A DNA stretch of 21,883 bases from Pseudomonadota bacterium. GTDB lineage: Bacteria > Pseudomonadota > Alphaproteobacteria > Azospirillales > Azospirillaceae. The position numbers and the translations under genes are program-made. The notes below the pieces were generated by a model. It searched no databases. It was given only the letters and a program-made list of their open reading frames with translations, and was not told the DNA's origin. Of the stretch, positions 15,542 to 21,883 are shown piece by piece. Within the stretch, counting starts at the first letter, position 1. Each line of letters starts with the position of its first letter. The stretch lies in contig JAEYOB010000285.1 of assembly GCA_023412175.1 (NCBI GenBank), positions 1 to 21,883 on the forward strand, given 5' to 3'.

Positions 15542-16317
15542 AAGGCGGTCTCCATGGATGAAACCTGCGTCACCGACGCTCCGGTCATGGGGCGCACGTA
15601 AGTGACGCAGGGAGCAGCCCCGTCCAGATCCACGGCCACGCCGATCCATCCGGCATCGAGGACCGCCCTCTGCCCATCGATGTCCGACACGGCAAGGACG
15701 CGCTCGGTGCCCGGCACCCAGGTTGGCGGCGCCGTATGCATGTCGCGATGGACCAGATAGCGAAGGCGACCGCTGTGCATGACCAGAACGCGTCGCACGG
15801 CGAACCCTGCATTCAGCAGGTTCGCGAGGCTGATCGGGTTGGACAGCGCCACCCGCGAAAACAGGTGCGGACGCCCGGCCCCCAGGGCAAAGAGCGCACG
15901 CATGGACACCAGGAGCGGCTGAAGCCCATTGCCGCGGAAGTCCGGGTGGACCATGCAACTCGCGATGTGCGCGGTGGACAGCAGCTTCGGCTGGGGATGC
16001 GGCAGATCGTCCACGAACGCGGGCATGCCGGGACGGGGCAGCCCGACCACGGCGCACGCCACCAGCCGGCCTTCGGCCTCCAGCCCGAGCGTGACACCAC
16101 GTTCGCCCAGATGCTGGGCAGCGAACTCCGGAGTCTCGGGGAAATAGGCGTCGATGTCGGGAAGCTGGCCGAAGATGAACGCGCGGAATTCCTCCAACGC
16201 GGACAGATCGTCGTGACCAAGAAAGCGCAGGCGATAGGGAATCCGGACCGGCCTGCCGCGCTGAACGCGGAGTATGCCCGCATGAACCGTTTGTTCAGGC
16301 GAGAGGAAGACCGACAT
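15538..16317 (-). CDS. GNAT-family N-acetyltransferase
   Basis: A 259-residue protein with one GNAT domain at about residues 25-190. The acetyl-CoA site is seen as IASCMVHPDFRGNGLQPLLVSM, with the RGNG pyrophosphate loop at 128-131, followed by NPISLANLLNAGF, the usual C-terminal strand-helix of the fold. About 65 further residues after the fold may add a small second domain or help bind substrate. It should transfer an acyl group from CoA to an amine. AGGAGA precedes the ATG by seven bases; the start lies one base after the stop of the substrate-binding gene, and its own stop overlaps the TTG of the ATP-grasp gene. This coupling suggests that the two enzymes act on the same metabolite or peptide (inference). 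Confidence 0.9.
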   Translation of the reverse strand: MSVFLSPEQTVHAGILRVQRGRPVRIPYRLRFLGHDDLSALEEFRAFIFGQLPDIDAYFPETPEFAAQHLGERGVTLGLEAEGRLVACAVVGLPRPGMPAFVDDLPHPQPKLLSTAHIASCMVHPDFRGNGLQPLLVSMRALFALGAGRPHLFSRVALSNPISLANLLNAGFAVRRVLVMHSGRLRYLVHRDMHTAPPTWVPGTERVLAVSDIDGQRAVLDAGWIGVAVDLDGAAPCVTYVRPMTGASVTQVSSMETAF

Positions 16318-16318
16318 A

Positions 16319-17350
16319 TCAGGTCTCCTGCACGATTTCGGCGATGTTCAGCAGGCGCATCGGCGGATACAGGTCCAGCCGCTTGGCCGCCCCGATGCGC
16401 AGCAGCAGGGAAAAGCGGTTCAGCGTCTCTACCGGAATGGCATCGGCGGGCTTGGCGCCGGACAGGATTTCGACCGCCTTCATGCCGGCGAAGCGGCCAA
16501 CGTTCACCGCCGGGCTAACCAGCCCCATCAGCAGGTTCGCCCGCCGGATCGGCAGTTCGGTGGAGCAGAAGGTGGCGAGGTTGTGGTTGAGCGCCTGTTC
16601 GGCGACAACCGCGTTGTTGTTGGAGGCGACCAGTGTGTCCGGTCCGATGTAGATCAGTTCCGCTCCGGCCCGTGCGACGTCGGCGATCACGTCGGGAATG
16701 GCCGCGGCAATGGGCGCGCCGGCAGCGTCACGCGGCAGCGGCGCGTCCAGCAGTTCGACCCCCTGGCGTGGCGCCTCCTCCCTCAACTCGCGGACCACGG
16801 CGACCATGTTGTCTTCGGCCGGGTTGTAGATGGCGGCAATCTTCTTCCAGCGCCGGTACGACATCATGGTCTTGAGCTGCACCGACACCGGCGCAATGTG
16901 CCGCGTACCGGTCACCGGGCGCCCCGTGCGGTCGAGCGAACGGACGATGCGCGAGGCCACCGGGTCGGTGACCGACGTGAACACCACCGGCACGTCCGTG
17001 AGGAAGCGCTCCGGGTTCTGATCATCGTAGCGTCCGACCACCCCCAGCGTCAGCGGCGTGAAGACGGTCACCACCAGATCCGGCTTGGCGGCGCGGATCT
17101 CCGGCAGCAGCGACGGCAAGTCGGACGCCTTCGGTATCTCGCGCACGTCGATCGTCGCGGTCAGCCCGCTGGATTCGATGTAGTCGCGCAGGCCCAGCAC
17201 GTCGCCGATGTCCTTGCGCGGCGTCAGCACGACGATGCGCGCGCCCTTGCCTTTGGCCGCCGGCTTTGCGGTCTGGGCGAAACCGGGTGCGACCGATGCC
17301 ACAAGGGCGCCGGTGGCGCCGGCCAGGACGGATCGACGGGACGGGCTCAT
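16319..17350 (-). CDS. TrpX-type (PF04392) substrate-binding protein with Tat signal
   Basis: A 343-residue periplasmic binding protein. The N-terminus SPSRRSVLAGATGALVASVAPGFA is a twin-arginine (Tat) signal. The mature part has the two lobes of the ABC substrate-binding family PF04392: PDLVVTVFTPLTLG, VPVVFTSVTDPVASRIV, RPVTGTRH, ELIYIGPDTLVASNNNAVV and a C-terminal PPMRLLNIAEIV. Members bind aromatic or other amino acids. The start overlaps the end of the MFS gene by ATGA and has AGAGGA upstream. No ABC permease or ATPase gene lies in the operon; instead it is coupled to a sensor-MFS fusion and a second membrane sensor. It may therefore present a ligand to these membrane sensors, much as TorT does for TorS (inference). 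Confidence 0.9.
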   Translation of the reverse strand: MSPSRRSVLAGATGALVASVAPGFAQTAKPAAKGKGARIVVLTPRKDIGDVLGLRDYIESSGLTATIDVREIPKASDLPSLLPEIRAAKPDLVVTVFTPLTLGVVGRYDDQNPERFLTDVPVVFTSVTDPVASRIVRSLDRTGRPVTGTRHIAPVSVQLKTMMSYRRWKKIAAIYNPAEDNMVAVVRELREEAPRQGVELLDAPLPRDAAGAPIAAAIPDVIADVARAGAELIYIGPDTLVASNNNAVVAEQALNHNLATFCSTELPIRRANLLMGLVSPAVNVGRFAGMKAVEILSGAKPADAIPVETLNRFSLLLRIGAAKRLDLYPPMRLLNIAEIVQET

Positions 17351-19326
17351 GCGGGAGTCCTCTGCGGAAGGTCTGCGGGGGGCGGCCGGAAGACCGCGCT
17401 CAGCAGGAGCTGGACGGCAACACACAGCGCGAGCACGACACCGATGCCCTTGAGCGCGCCGGCATAGCCGTACTGGGCAAGGAACAGGCCGGCCAGGAAC
17501 GGCGCAACCACCGAGCCCAGCCGCTCGATGAGGCGGAACATTCCGATCACCGTTGTTTCGCCCAACGCGGCGCGTTCGTTCACGCAGACGTCCGCCAGCA
17601 TCGCCAGCTGGGGCGCGTTGAGCAGGGCATGCGCGAAACCGAGAAGCGCCACCCCCATCAACGCCATGGCGAGCGAGCCCGGAAGCGACAGCACATAGGC
17701 CGCTCCGGCGGCGAGGAGTCCGCCCAGCACCAGGAACGCCGTCCGTTGGCCCGAGCGGTCGGACAGCTTTGCCGCTATGGGCGATACGACGATCATCAGC
17801 AGCCAGTAGATCAGCAGGACGCGGCCGATCCACGACTGGCTGATGCCCTGGTCGTCGAGCGCCAGCGGCAGCAGGAAGAACAGCAACGCCGTCAGGCCCA
17901 GTTTCGCCGGCACGGCGCTGAACAGGGCCAGCCCGACGAAGCGCGGGTTGCGCAGGCACAGGATCGCATCCGCCAAGCGCAGACGGCGGCTGTGGGTCGT
18001 TGTTCCCCGCATGCTGGGCAGGACGCGCCAGGCCATGAAGGCAGCCAGCAGGGCCAGTCCGGCGGAGATCAGGAAGGTTGCGCGGAACCCGACCTGCCCG
18101 GCGATGATGCCGCCGATGGCGGGGCCGCACACGCCGGCGCTGAGAATGCCGCCGGCGTACATGGCGATGGCCTGCGCCCGCTGCTTCGGGTCGGTGGCGT
18201 CGATGACGAACCCCTGGGCGGCGATGAAGACGCTGGCGTAACCTATGGCGGTGAGGCAGCGGGCGATGATGAGCTGGACCAGATCGGTCGCCAGCCCGGA
18301 ACCGAGCAGCCCGAGGAAGGACATCAAGGCACCGCCGAGGAAGACCACGCGCCGCCCGCGCCGTTCCGACACGCTGCCCGCGATCGGCTGGCTGACCGCC
18401 CACAGCAACATGAAAAGGGCGATCGGCGCGCCAATGACCAGCTCCATGGTCAGGCCGGGGATCGGCTCGAACAGCGACTTGATGTAGACGGACAGAAAAG
18501 TGCGTGTCAGTTCCTCCGCCATGGCGAAGATGAAGATCGCGAAACGCAGTTCCACCACCCGCTGCAACATGCTGGCCCGGTCCGTGGCAGGCGCTGCCGC
18601 GGCGGCGTCTGGGGCGCGGTGATGGATGCTGTCCAGGGCCCAGTCGATGGCACGGCCCAGATTGCCCACCTCATCGCGGCTGCGCATGTTGACGCGTGCG
18701 CTGAGGTTCCCCGCGCCCACCTGCCGGATCACCTCGGATACCCGCCGCAGCGGGGCTCCGACGGATGACCCGACGACCAGAAAAAGGATTTCCACGTTCA
18801 GCAAGATGGCGACGATGAGCACCGAGCCGAGATCGAAGACGATCTCGTTCAGCGCTGCCTCGACATGGCCGGCACTCATGCCGACGTGCAGAACGGCAAG
18901 GGTCTTGCCGTCCTGCTCCACCGGCAGCACGGTGTCGATGAACGCGGGCGGCCTGCCGTCCGCCGCGTCGCCGTTCACGGTGAGGCGATCACCGGAACGC
19001 GCCGCGTCGACCCCAGCGAAGGCATGCAACCGGTCACCAATCGCCAAAGCCAGATACTTCACGTCCGGGTTGGCGGCAAGCGCGTCGGCCAGCAGTTCAT
19101 CCACGCCGACCAGCTTCTCGACCTCGATGCCGACCGACACCGCGCGGTCGAGTTGAGCGACGACGTAGCTGCCGACGATCTCCGCCTTGCGCCCCAGTTC
19201 GGGTTCGACCAGGGGCCGGAAGAGCGCGTTGAAATTGGTGGTCTGCACCGCCAGGCTGATCAGCATCAGCACGGAGACGAGGCCGGTCAGCAACCAGTTC
19301 AGGCGCTTGATGAAGGAGAGTTCCAT
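17347..19326 (-). CDS. Periplasmic sensor + HAMP domain fused to an MFS transporter
   Basis: A 659-residue inner-membrane protein. Residues 11-28 are a membrane helix, 30-163 a periplasmic domain of Cache-like size, 166-188 a second helix, and 187-238 a HAMP domain with SRDEVGNLGRAID. After an alanine-rich linker, about 262-650 form a 12-helix major facilitator: motif A is GSVSERRGRRVVF in the first half and AKLSDRSGQRTAF in the second, with FVIDATDPKQRAQAIAMYAGG between. This layout puts a chemoreceptor-type front end on a transporter, with no kinase or methyl-accepting output, so the HAMP signal may gate transport. The start at ATG 19326 overlaps the sensor gene stop by one base (TGATG), with GGAG upstream. 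Its stop overlaps the start of the substrate-binding gene. Confidence 0.88.
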   Translation of the reverse strand: MELSFIKRLNWLLTGLVSVLMLISLAVQTTNFNALFRPLVEPELGRKAEIVGSYVVAQLDRAVSVGIEVEKLVGVDELLADALAANPDVKYLALAIGDRLHAFAGVDAARSGDRLTVNGDAADGRPPAFIDTVLPVEQDGKTLAVLHVGMSAGHVEAALNEIVFDLGSVLIVAILLNVEILFLVVGSSVGAPLRRVSEVIRQVGAGNLSARVNMRSRDEVGNLGRAIDWALDSIHHRAPDAAAAAPATDRASMLQRVVELRFAIFIFAMAEELTRTFLSVYIKSLFEPIPGLTMELVIGAPIALFMLLWAVSQPIAGSVSERRGRRVVFLGGALMSFLGLLGSGLATDLVQLIIARCLTAIGYASVFIAAQGFVIDATDPKQRAQAIAMYAGGILSAGVCGPAIGGIIAGQVGFRATFLISAGLALLAAFMAWRVLPSMRGTTTHSRRLRLADAILCLRNPRFVGLALFSAVPAKLGLTALLFFLLPLALDDQGISQSWIGRVLLIYWLLMIVVSPIAAKLSDRSGQRTAFLVLGGLLAAGAAYVLSLPGSLAMALMGVALLGFAHALLNAPQLAMLADVCVNERAALGETTVIGMFRLIERLGSVVAPFLAGLFLAQYGYAGALKGIGVVLALCVAVQLLLSAVFRPPPADLPQRTPA

Positions 19327-20096
19327 CAGACGGTCTCCACTGGCCGTGTTGCGTTTGCGTCCAGCCGCTGCATTTCCGCCACGCGCGCAACAAAAGGCTC
19401 CAGGCCCGGCGCGATGGCCGCCACCCCCGGCGGCACGACCGGCGTCTCGCCGCGTCCCAGGGCATCGACACAGTCCGTCGCCTCGCGCAGGCCCCGCTGG
19501 ATCGGGCGCAGCACGAGCCAGACAACCAGCATGGTGACCAGCAGGCAGGTGACGAGGTTGATTCCACCGGACAGAACCAGATCCGGAATGGTGCCGCGAA
19601 TGCCGGCACGCACTTCGCTCACGGAATAGGTCAGGCCGACGCCGCCCGCCATGCCGCCGAAGGCATTGCGGATGCCTAGCAGAAGCGCTTGCGAATCGCC
19701 GGTGACGACCTTCGATACCCGATCCGTCTTGCTGTCGTTGTCGAACGCAGTCTTCCAGGCAGCCGGCAAGGCCCCCGCCGGCGCGCCGCGGCCCGCCGAG
19801 GCCAGGATCTCGCCGGCATTGTTGAACAGGATGAGCCCGGTGATCCGGCTGTCCCGCGACAGGGCGCGCTGGGTCAGCGCCTCGAGGTTGCGCAACGAAT
19901 TGAGCGCGACCCCCAGGCTGACCGCGCTCTCCACCTCCCCCGCCAGTCCACGCAGGGCAACGGTGAAGCGAGACGCCACTGTGTCCTCGACCATCCGCTC
20001 CATCCTCAGATAGGAGAGCGCAGCGGCCGAGATCAGCGCAAAGCACAGCGCAACTTGCAGCAGCAGAATGATTTTGGTCGTGAGGGTCAGGCGCAT
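19326..20096 (-). CDS. Membrane sensor with periplasmic domain and HAMP-like tail
   Basis: A 256-residue protein: membrane helix at about 7-29, a periplasmic domain of about 140 residues (ESAVSLGVALNSLRNLEALTQRAL, ITGLILFNNAGEILAS), a second helix at about 175-197 and a short cytosolic tail with a HAMP-like helix (LRPIQRGLREATDCVDALGRGE). There is no kinase, cyclase or MCP output domain. It resembles the front part of the next protein and probably forms a complex with it. It is the first gene of the operon. No good ribosome site precedes ATG 20096, but the membrane helix begins directly after it, so the start is reasonable; leaderless or weak initiation is possible. Confidence 0.85.
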   Translation of the reverse strand: MRLTLTTKIILLLQVALCFALISAAALSYLRMERMVEDTVASRFTVALRGLAGEVESAVSLGVALNSLRNLEALTQRALSRDSRITGLILFNNAGEILASAGRGAPAGALPAAWKTAFDNDSKTDRVSKVVTGDSQALLLGIRNAFGGMAGGVGLTYSVSEVRAGIRGTIPDLVLSGGINLVTCLLVTMLVVWLVLRPIQRGLREATDCVDALGRGETPVVPPGVAAIAPGLEPFVARVAEMQRLDANATRPVETV

Positions 20097-20152
20097 GGCT
20101 TACGGTCGGCTGGAGACCGCAATACCTTACGCGCATCCTCCCCGGAACCGAC

Positions 20153-20175
20153 CTCCAGACGGATCCAGTCTGGAG
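20153..20175. promoter_or_regulatory. Inverted repeat in the leader of the sensor/MFS operon
   Basis: CTCCAGAC and GTCTGGAG form perfect 8-base arms around GGATCCA, 57 bases before the operon's first ATG. It may be an operator or an RNA hairpin. The loop contains GGATCC, which also occurs just before the divergent regulator gene (20454-20459). Confidence 0.45.
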
Positions 20176-20219
20176 AAGACCTGTGCCACATGCCTCCGCT
20201 GCGGCACGGGCATCCATCA

Positions 20220-20234
20220 GATATTATGAATATC
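20220..20234. promoter_or_regulatory. Short palindrome in the divergent promoter region
   Basis: GATATTATGAATATC has two 6-base arms around ATG and lies in AT-rich DNA 124 bases before the operon start. Its place in the probable promoter zone fits an operator, but no protein can be assigned. Confidence 0.3.
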
Positions 20235-20390
20235 AGCAATACCAATCATGCCAAGCAGTCCCTCGTCCGCGCCACACCCACGCGTGCACCGACAAGCCGC
20301 ACACATCGTCCTCAGAGTACATTTTATCTATTTTGTCATATAATTTTCGTAATCACGTAGGATAATAATGGATATTTGTCGCCTCTATTT

Positions 20391-20450
20391 TGGATCATAA
20401 TTCGATCCACTCCGCTATACTCCGCGTGGTAATCCATTTGCATAATGGAT
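20391..20450. promoter_or_regulatory. Pair of TGGAT-type palindromes before regulator B
   Basis: TGGATC/GATCCA (20391-20396 with 20404-20409) and ATCCATT/AATGGAT (20432-20438 with 20444-20450) are related inverted repeats 28-88 bases before the regulator B start, around the -10-like TATACT. MarR-type dimers bind such repeats, so autoregulation is likely (inference). Confidence 0.45.
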
Positions 20451-20478
20451 CAAGGATCCCAACGGGAGGGGTGCTGCG

Positions 20479-21474
20479 ATGCGTATCGAGATGGAACGAC
20501 CCTTGGCGTGGCCGGTCCGACCGGTCCAGACCAGCGCCGACCTTCATGTCTCCGGTGCATCCATATTGATCGCCTGCCCCGATCGGGCTCTTGGCGACAG
20601 CATACGCGCCAGTTTCGAGCGCAATGGGCATCACATTCATGCAACCCACGACGCGATCGCGGCGCTCGATACGCTGGAGGCCGACGCAAGCATCGGCATT
20701 GTCGTGGTGCAGTCGGCGCCGCCTCACTTCGACGGGTTGGCCTTGGTCGAGCGGATGCGCCGCAGCACGCCCCGCTCCCTGCAGTTCGTCGTCGTCGCAA
20801 CATCGGCCAGCCCGCGGGACGTTGTCCGTGCCATGCATCTTCAGGTCGCGGATTTCGTCAACGACCCGGAGGATGGCAGCCAACTGCATGGAGCCCTGGC
20901 TCGCGCGCTTTCCGCCCGTCAGGATGCTTCTCCCCAATTCCCGGTGCAAAGGCGCATGGAACGCCCCGCATCGGCACCGGATCTGCGGCACATCGAGGTC
21001 CTGGAAGACGCCTATCAGCATGGCCTTGCACTCGTTGCAGCGGTGAAAGCCCTGCGCGAGGGTCAACCGGCCACAATGCCTCCGTCCATCGCCCCGCCGC
21101 CGGCAAAGGCGGAATCGGCCGGCAGGAACCGCGAGGAGAGCCGCCGGTTGGAAATCCTTCGCGAACTGCAGCAGTCGCGCGCCGCCCGCGACAAGTTCTT
21201 CCCGAAGGACCTGTTCGAGGATCCGTGCTGGGACATGCTGCTGGACCTGATGATGAATCACTTGCGCGGCCGACGGATCTCCGTCTCATCGTTGTGCGTC
21301 GCCTCGGGCGTCGCCCAGACCACCGCACTGCGCCGGATCTCGGAGTTGAACGACCGCGGGCTGGTGCGGCGCGTCGCCGACGAACGTGACGGGCGGCGCG
21401 TCTTCGTTGAACTGACCGAGCAGGGCATCGCCGCCTTGTCGAGCTACATTGAACACATCCAATCCCTGTCCTGA
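20479..21474 (+). CDS. Degenerate-receiver / MarR-like winged-helix regulator B
   Basis: A 331-residue paralogue of the regulator at 8432-9388. The receiver-like part (about 28-150) has lost the acidic pocket (ILIACPDR) and carries Gln78 where the phosphoacceptor Asp should be (IVVVQSAPPHFDG), so it cannot be phosphorylated there. The winged helix at about 235-325 is nearly identical to that of regulator A through FEDPCWDMLLDLM, RRISVSSLCVASGVAQTTAL and DGRRVFVELTEQG, which suggests overlapping DNA targets. GGGAGGGG precedes ATG 20479. The gene is divergent from the sensor/MFS operon and is its most likely regulator by position. The pair may respond to different signals at shared sites. Confidence 0.88.
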   Translation: MRIEMERPLAWPVRPVQTSADLHVSGASILIACPDRALGDSIRASFERNGHHIHATHDAIAALDTLEADASIGIVVVQSAPPHFDGLALVERMRRSTPRSLQFVVVATSASPRDVVRAMHLQVADFVNDPEDGSQLHGALARALSARQDASPQFPVQRRMERPASAPDLRHIEVLEDAYQHGLALVAAVKALREGQPATMPPSIAPPPAKAESAGRNREESRRLEILRELQQSRAARDKFFPKDLFEDPCWDMLLDLMMNHLRGRRISVSSLCVASGVAQTTALRRISELNDRGLVRRVADERDGRRVFVELTEQGIAALSSYIEHIQSLS

Positions 21475-21588
21475 CCGGGAGATATTCACCAACCCGCCGC
21501 AGACTGCTTCAATGGGGACTCGTTCGGGATCGACATTCTGCGGGCAAAGCGGCAACCATCGCTTTCGTCGCAGGACCGCGGAGATCCG

Positions 21589-21883
21589 ATGAGCGATCAG
21601 AAACTCAAGGATGTGATCGTCCTCTCATCGCCGACCAACGGCGGGGATCTTGGCAGCGCCTTGCCAAACCGGCCGGCCATGCCGAGCGAGGAACTGGACC
21701 GTCAGCGGCTCGCCGAGCGCCTGCGCACGCAGGGCTGGAGCTATCGCCGCATCGCAGACGAACTCCAGGTCTCATACATCCTCGTATCCCGCTGGCTCGG
21801 TGGCGATGCCTCTGTCCCTCGCAGCGGGCGCCAGCAGACGGCGGTTGCATCGACCGAGCCCTCCCTCCCTCCCCCCTCTTCCC
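21589..21883 (+). CDS. Helix-turn-helix protein, cut by the window end
   Basis: Open from ATG 21589 (GGAG six bases upstream) to the end of the window, 98 codons seen. After about 40 mainly polar residues comes a helix-turn-helix: LDRQRLAERLRTQGWSYRRIADEL, then QVSYILVSRWLGG, similar to the Hin/resolvase or transposase-type HTH but here without a visible catalytic part. A proline/serine-rich stretch follows. It reads in the same direction as regulator B, 114 bases after it. Whether it is a small DNA-binding regulator or the front of a larger protein cannot be told. Confidence 0.7.
   Translation, partial: MSDQKLKDVIVLSSPTNGGDLGSALPNRPAMPSEELDRQRLAERLRTQGWSYRRIADELQVSYILVSRWLGGDASVPRSGRQQTAVASTEPSLPPPSS

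Larger units (their letters stand above)
20097..20478. other. Divergent regulatory region between the operon and regulator B
   Basis: A 382-base gap, markedly AT-rich from 20320 to 20450. It holds four inverted repeats (20153-20175, 20220-20234, 20391-20409, 20432-20450). A perfect TATAAT lies at 20339-20344 and TATACT at 20416-20421, both readable rightwards but with poor -35 boxes. No gene was seen. The layout fits control of the leftward operon by the divergent regulator. Confidence 0.6.

Noticed and set aside
15542..16057. Upstream extension of the ATP-grasp frame
   Set aside because: It overlaps the GNAT gene fully and lacks family similarity; the TTG at 15541 fits the start of the conserved first strand and translational coupling.
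17351..18403. Upstream extension of the substrate-binding protein frame
   Set aside because: The product is arginine-rich low-complexity shadow of the MFS gene; the Tat signal begins at ATG 17350.
19327..20217. Upstream extension of the sensor-MFS frame
   Set aside because: It runs over the separate sensor gene in another frame. The first membrane helix and ribosome site place the start at 19326.
1..21883. CRISPR array, tRNA/rRNA gene, insertion sequence or integrase
   Set aside because: No regularly spaced repeats, no cloverleaf-like segment, and no transposase DDE or integrase motif seen. The truncated HTH gene at 21589 has only a generic DNA-binding motif.

Overview
The window reads as a GC-rich alphaproteobacterial chromosome or chromid segment, most likely Rhodospirillales of the Azospirillum kind. 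This is inferred from FlbT-type flagellar regulators, a DUF1217 protein beside the hook gene, a sigma-54-type promoter before flgE, a 7TMR-DISM hybrid kinase, and coding sequence that is strongly GC-rich in most genes. No tRNA, rRNA, CRISPR array, insertion sequence or integrase was seen.

Left part (1-5939) is flagellar. A TPR-methyltransferase and flbT are read rightwards. A DUF1217 protein and an unusually long hook protein FlgE are read leftwards. A second, divergent FlbT-like gene is read rightwards. FlgE has a near-perfect sigma-54 promoter, and its middle part is locally AT-rich.

Middle part (5940-13453) is accessory and regulatory. It holds an NADPH-dependent FMN reductase, a small cysteine-rich ORF, and a lower-GC gene whose C-terminal half looks like a eukaryotic-type RGS domain, the fold that accelerates GTP hydrolysis by G-alpha proteins. 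Upstream of it lies a regulator that joins a degenerate receiver to a MarR-like winged helix. An OmpR-type response regulator overlapping a 7TM hybrid histidine kinase (HisKA-HATPase-REC-Hpt) completes this part.

Right part (13454-20096) is a tightly packed leftward operon: membrane sensor, then a Cache-like/HAMP sensor fused to an MFS transporter, then a Tat-exported TrpX-type substrate-binding protein, a GNAT acetyltransferase and an ATP-grasp ligase. The first five genes are joined by 1-4 base overlaps or a 1-base gap. Only 27 bases further lies a helical protein whose N-terminal domain matches the N-terminal domain of the RGS protein. A close paralogue of the receiver/winged-helix regulator is transcribed divergently from this operon (20479-21474), and a truncated helix-turn-helix gene ends the window.

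Taken together (inference): two related modules are present. Each pairs a receiver/winged-helix regulator paralogue with a gene for a protein carrying the same new helical N-terminal domain. One carries an RGS domain. The other sits at the end of an operon that looks able to sense a ligand in the periplasm, make or modify a small amino-acid-like molecule, and export it. The RGS protein and the sensor/transporter/ligase operon are the parts most likely to be an undescribed system.
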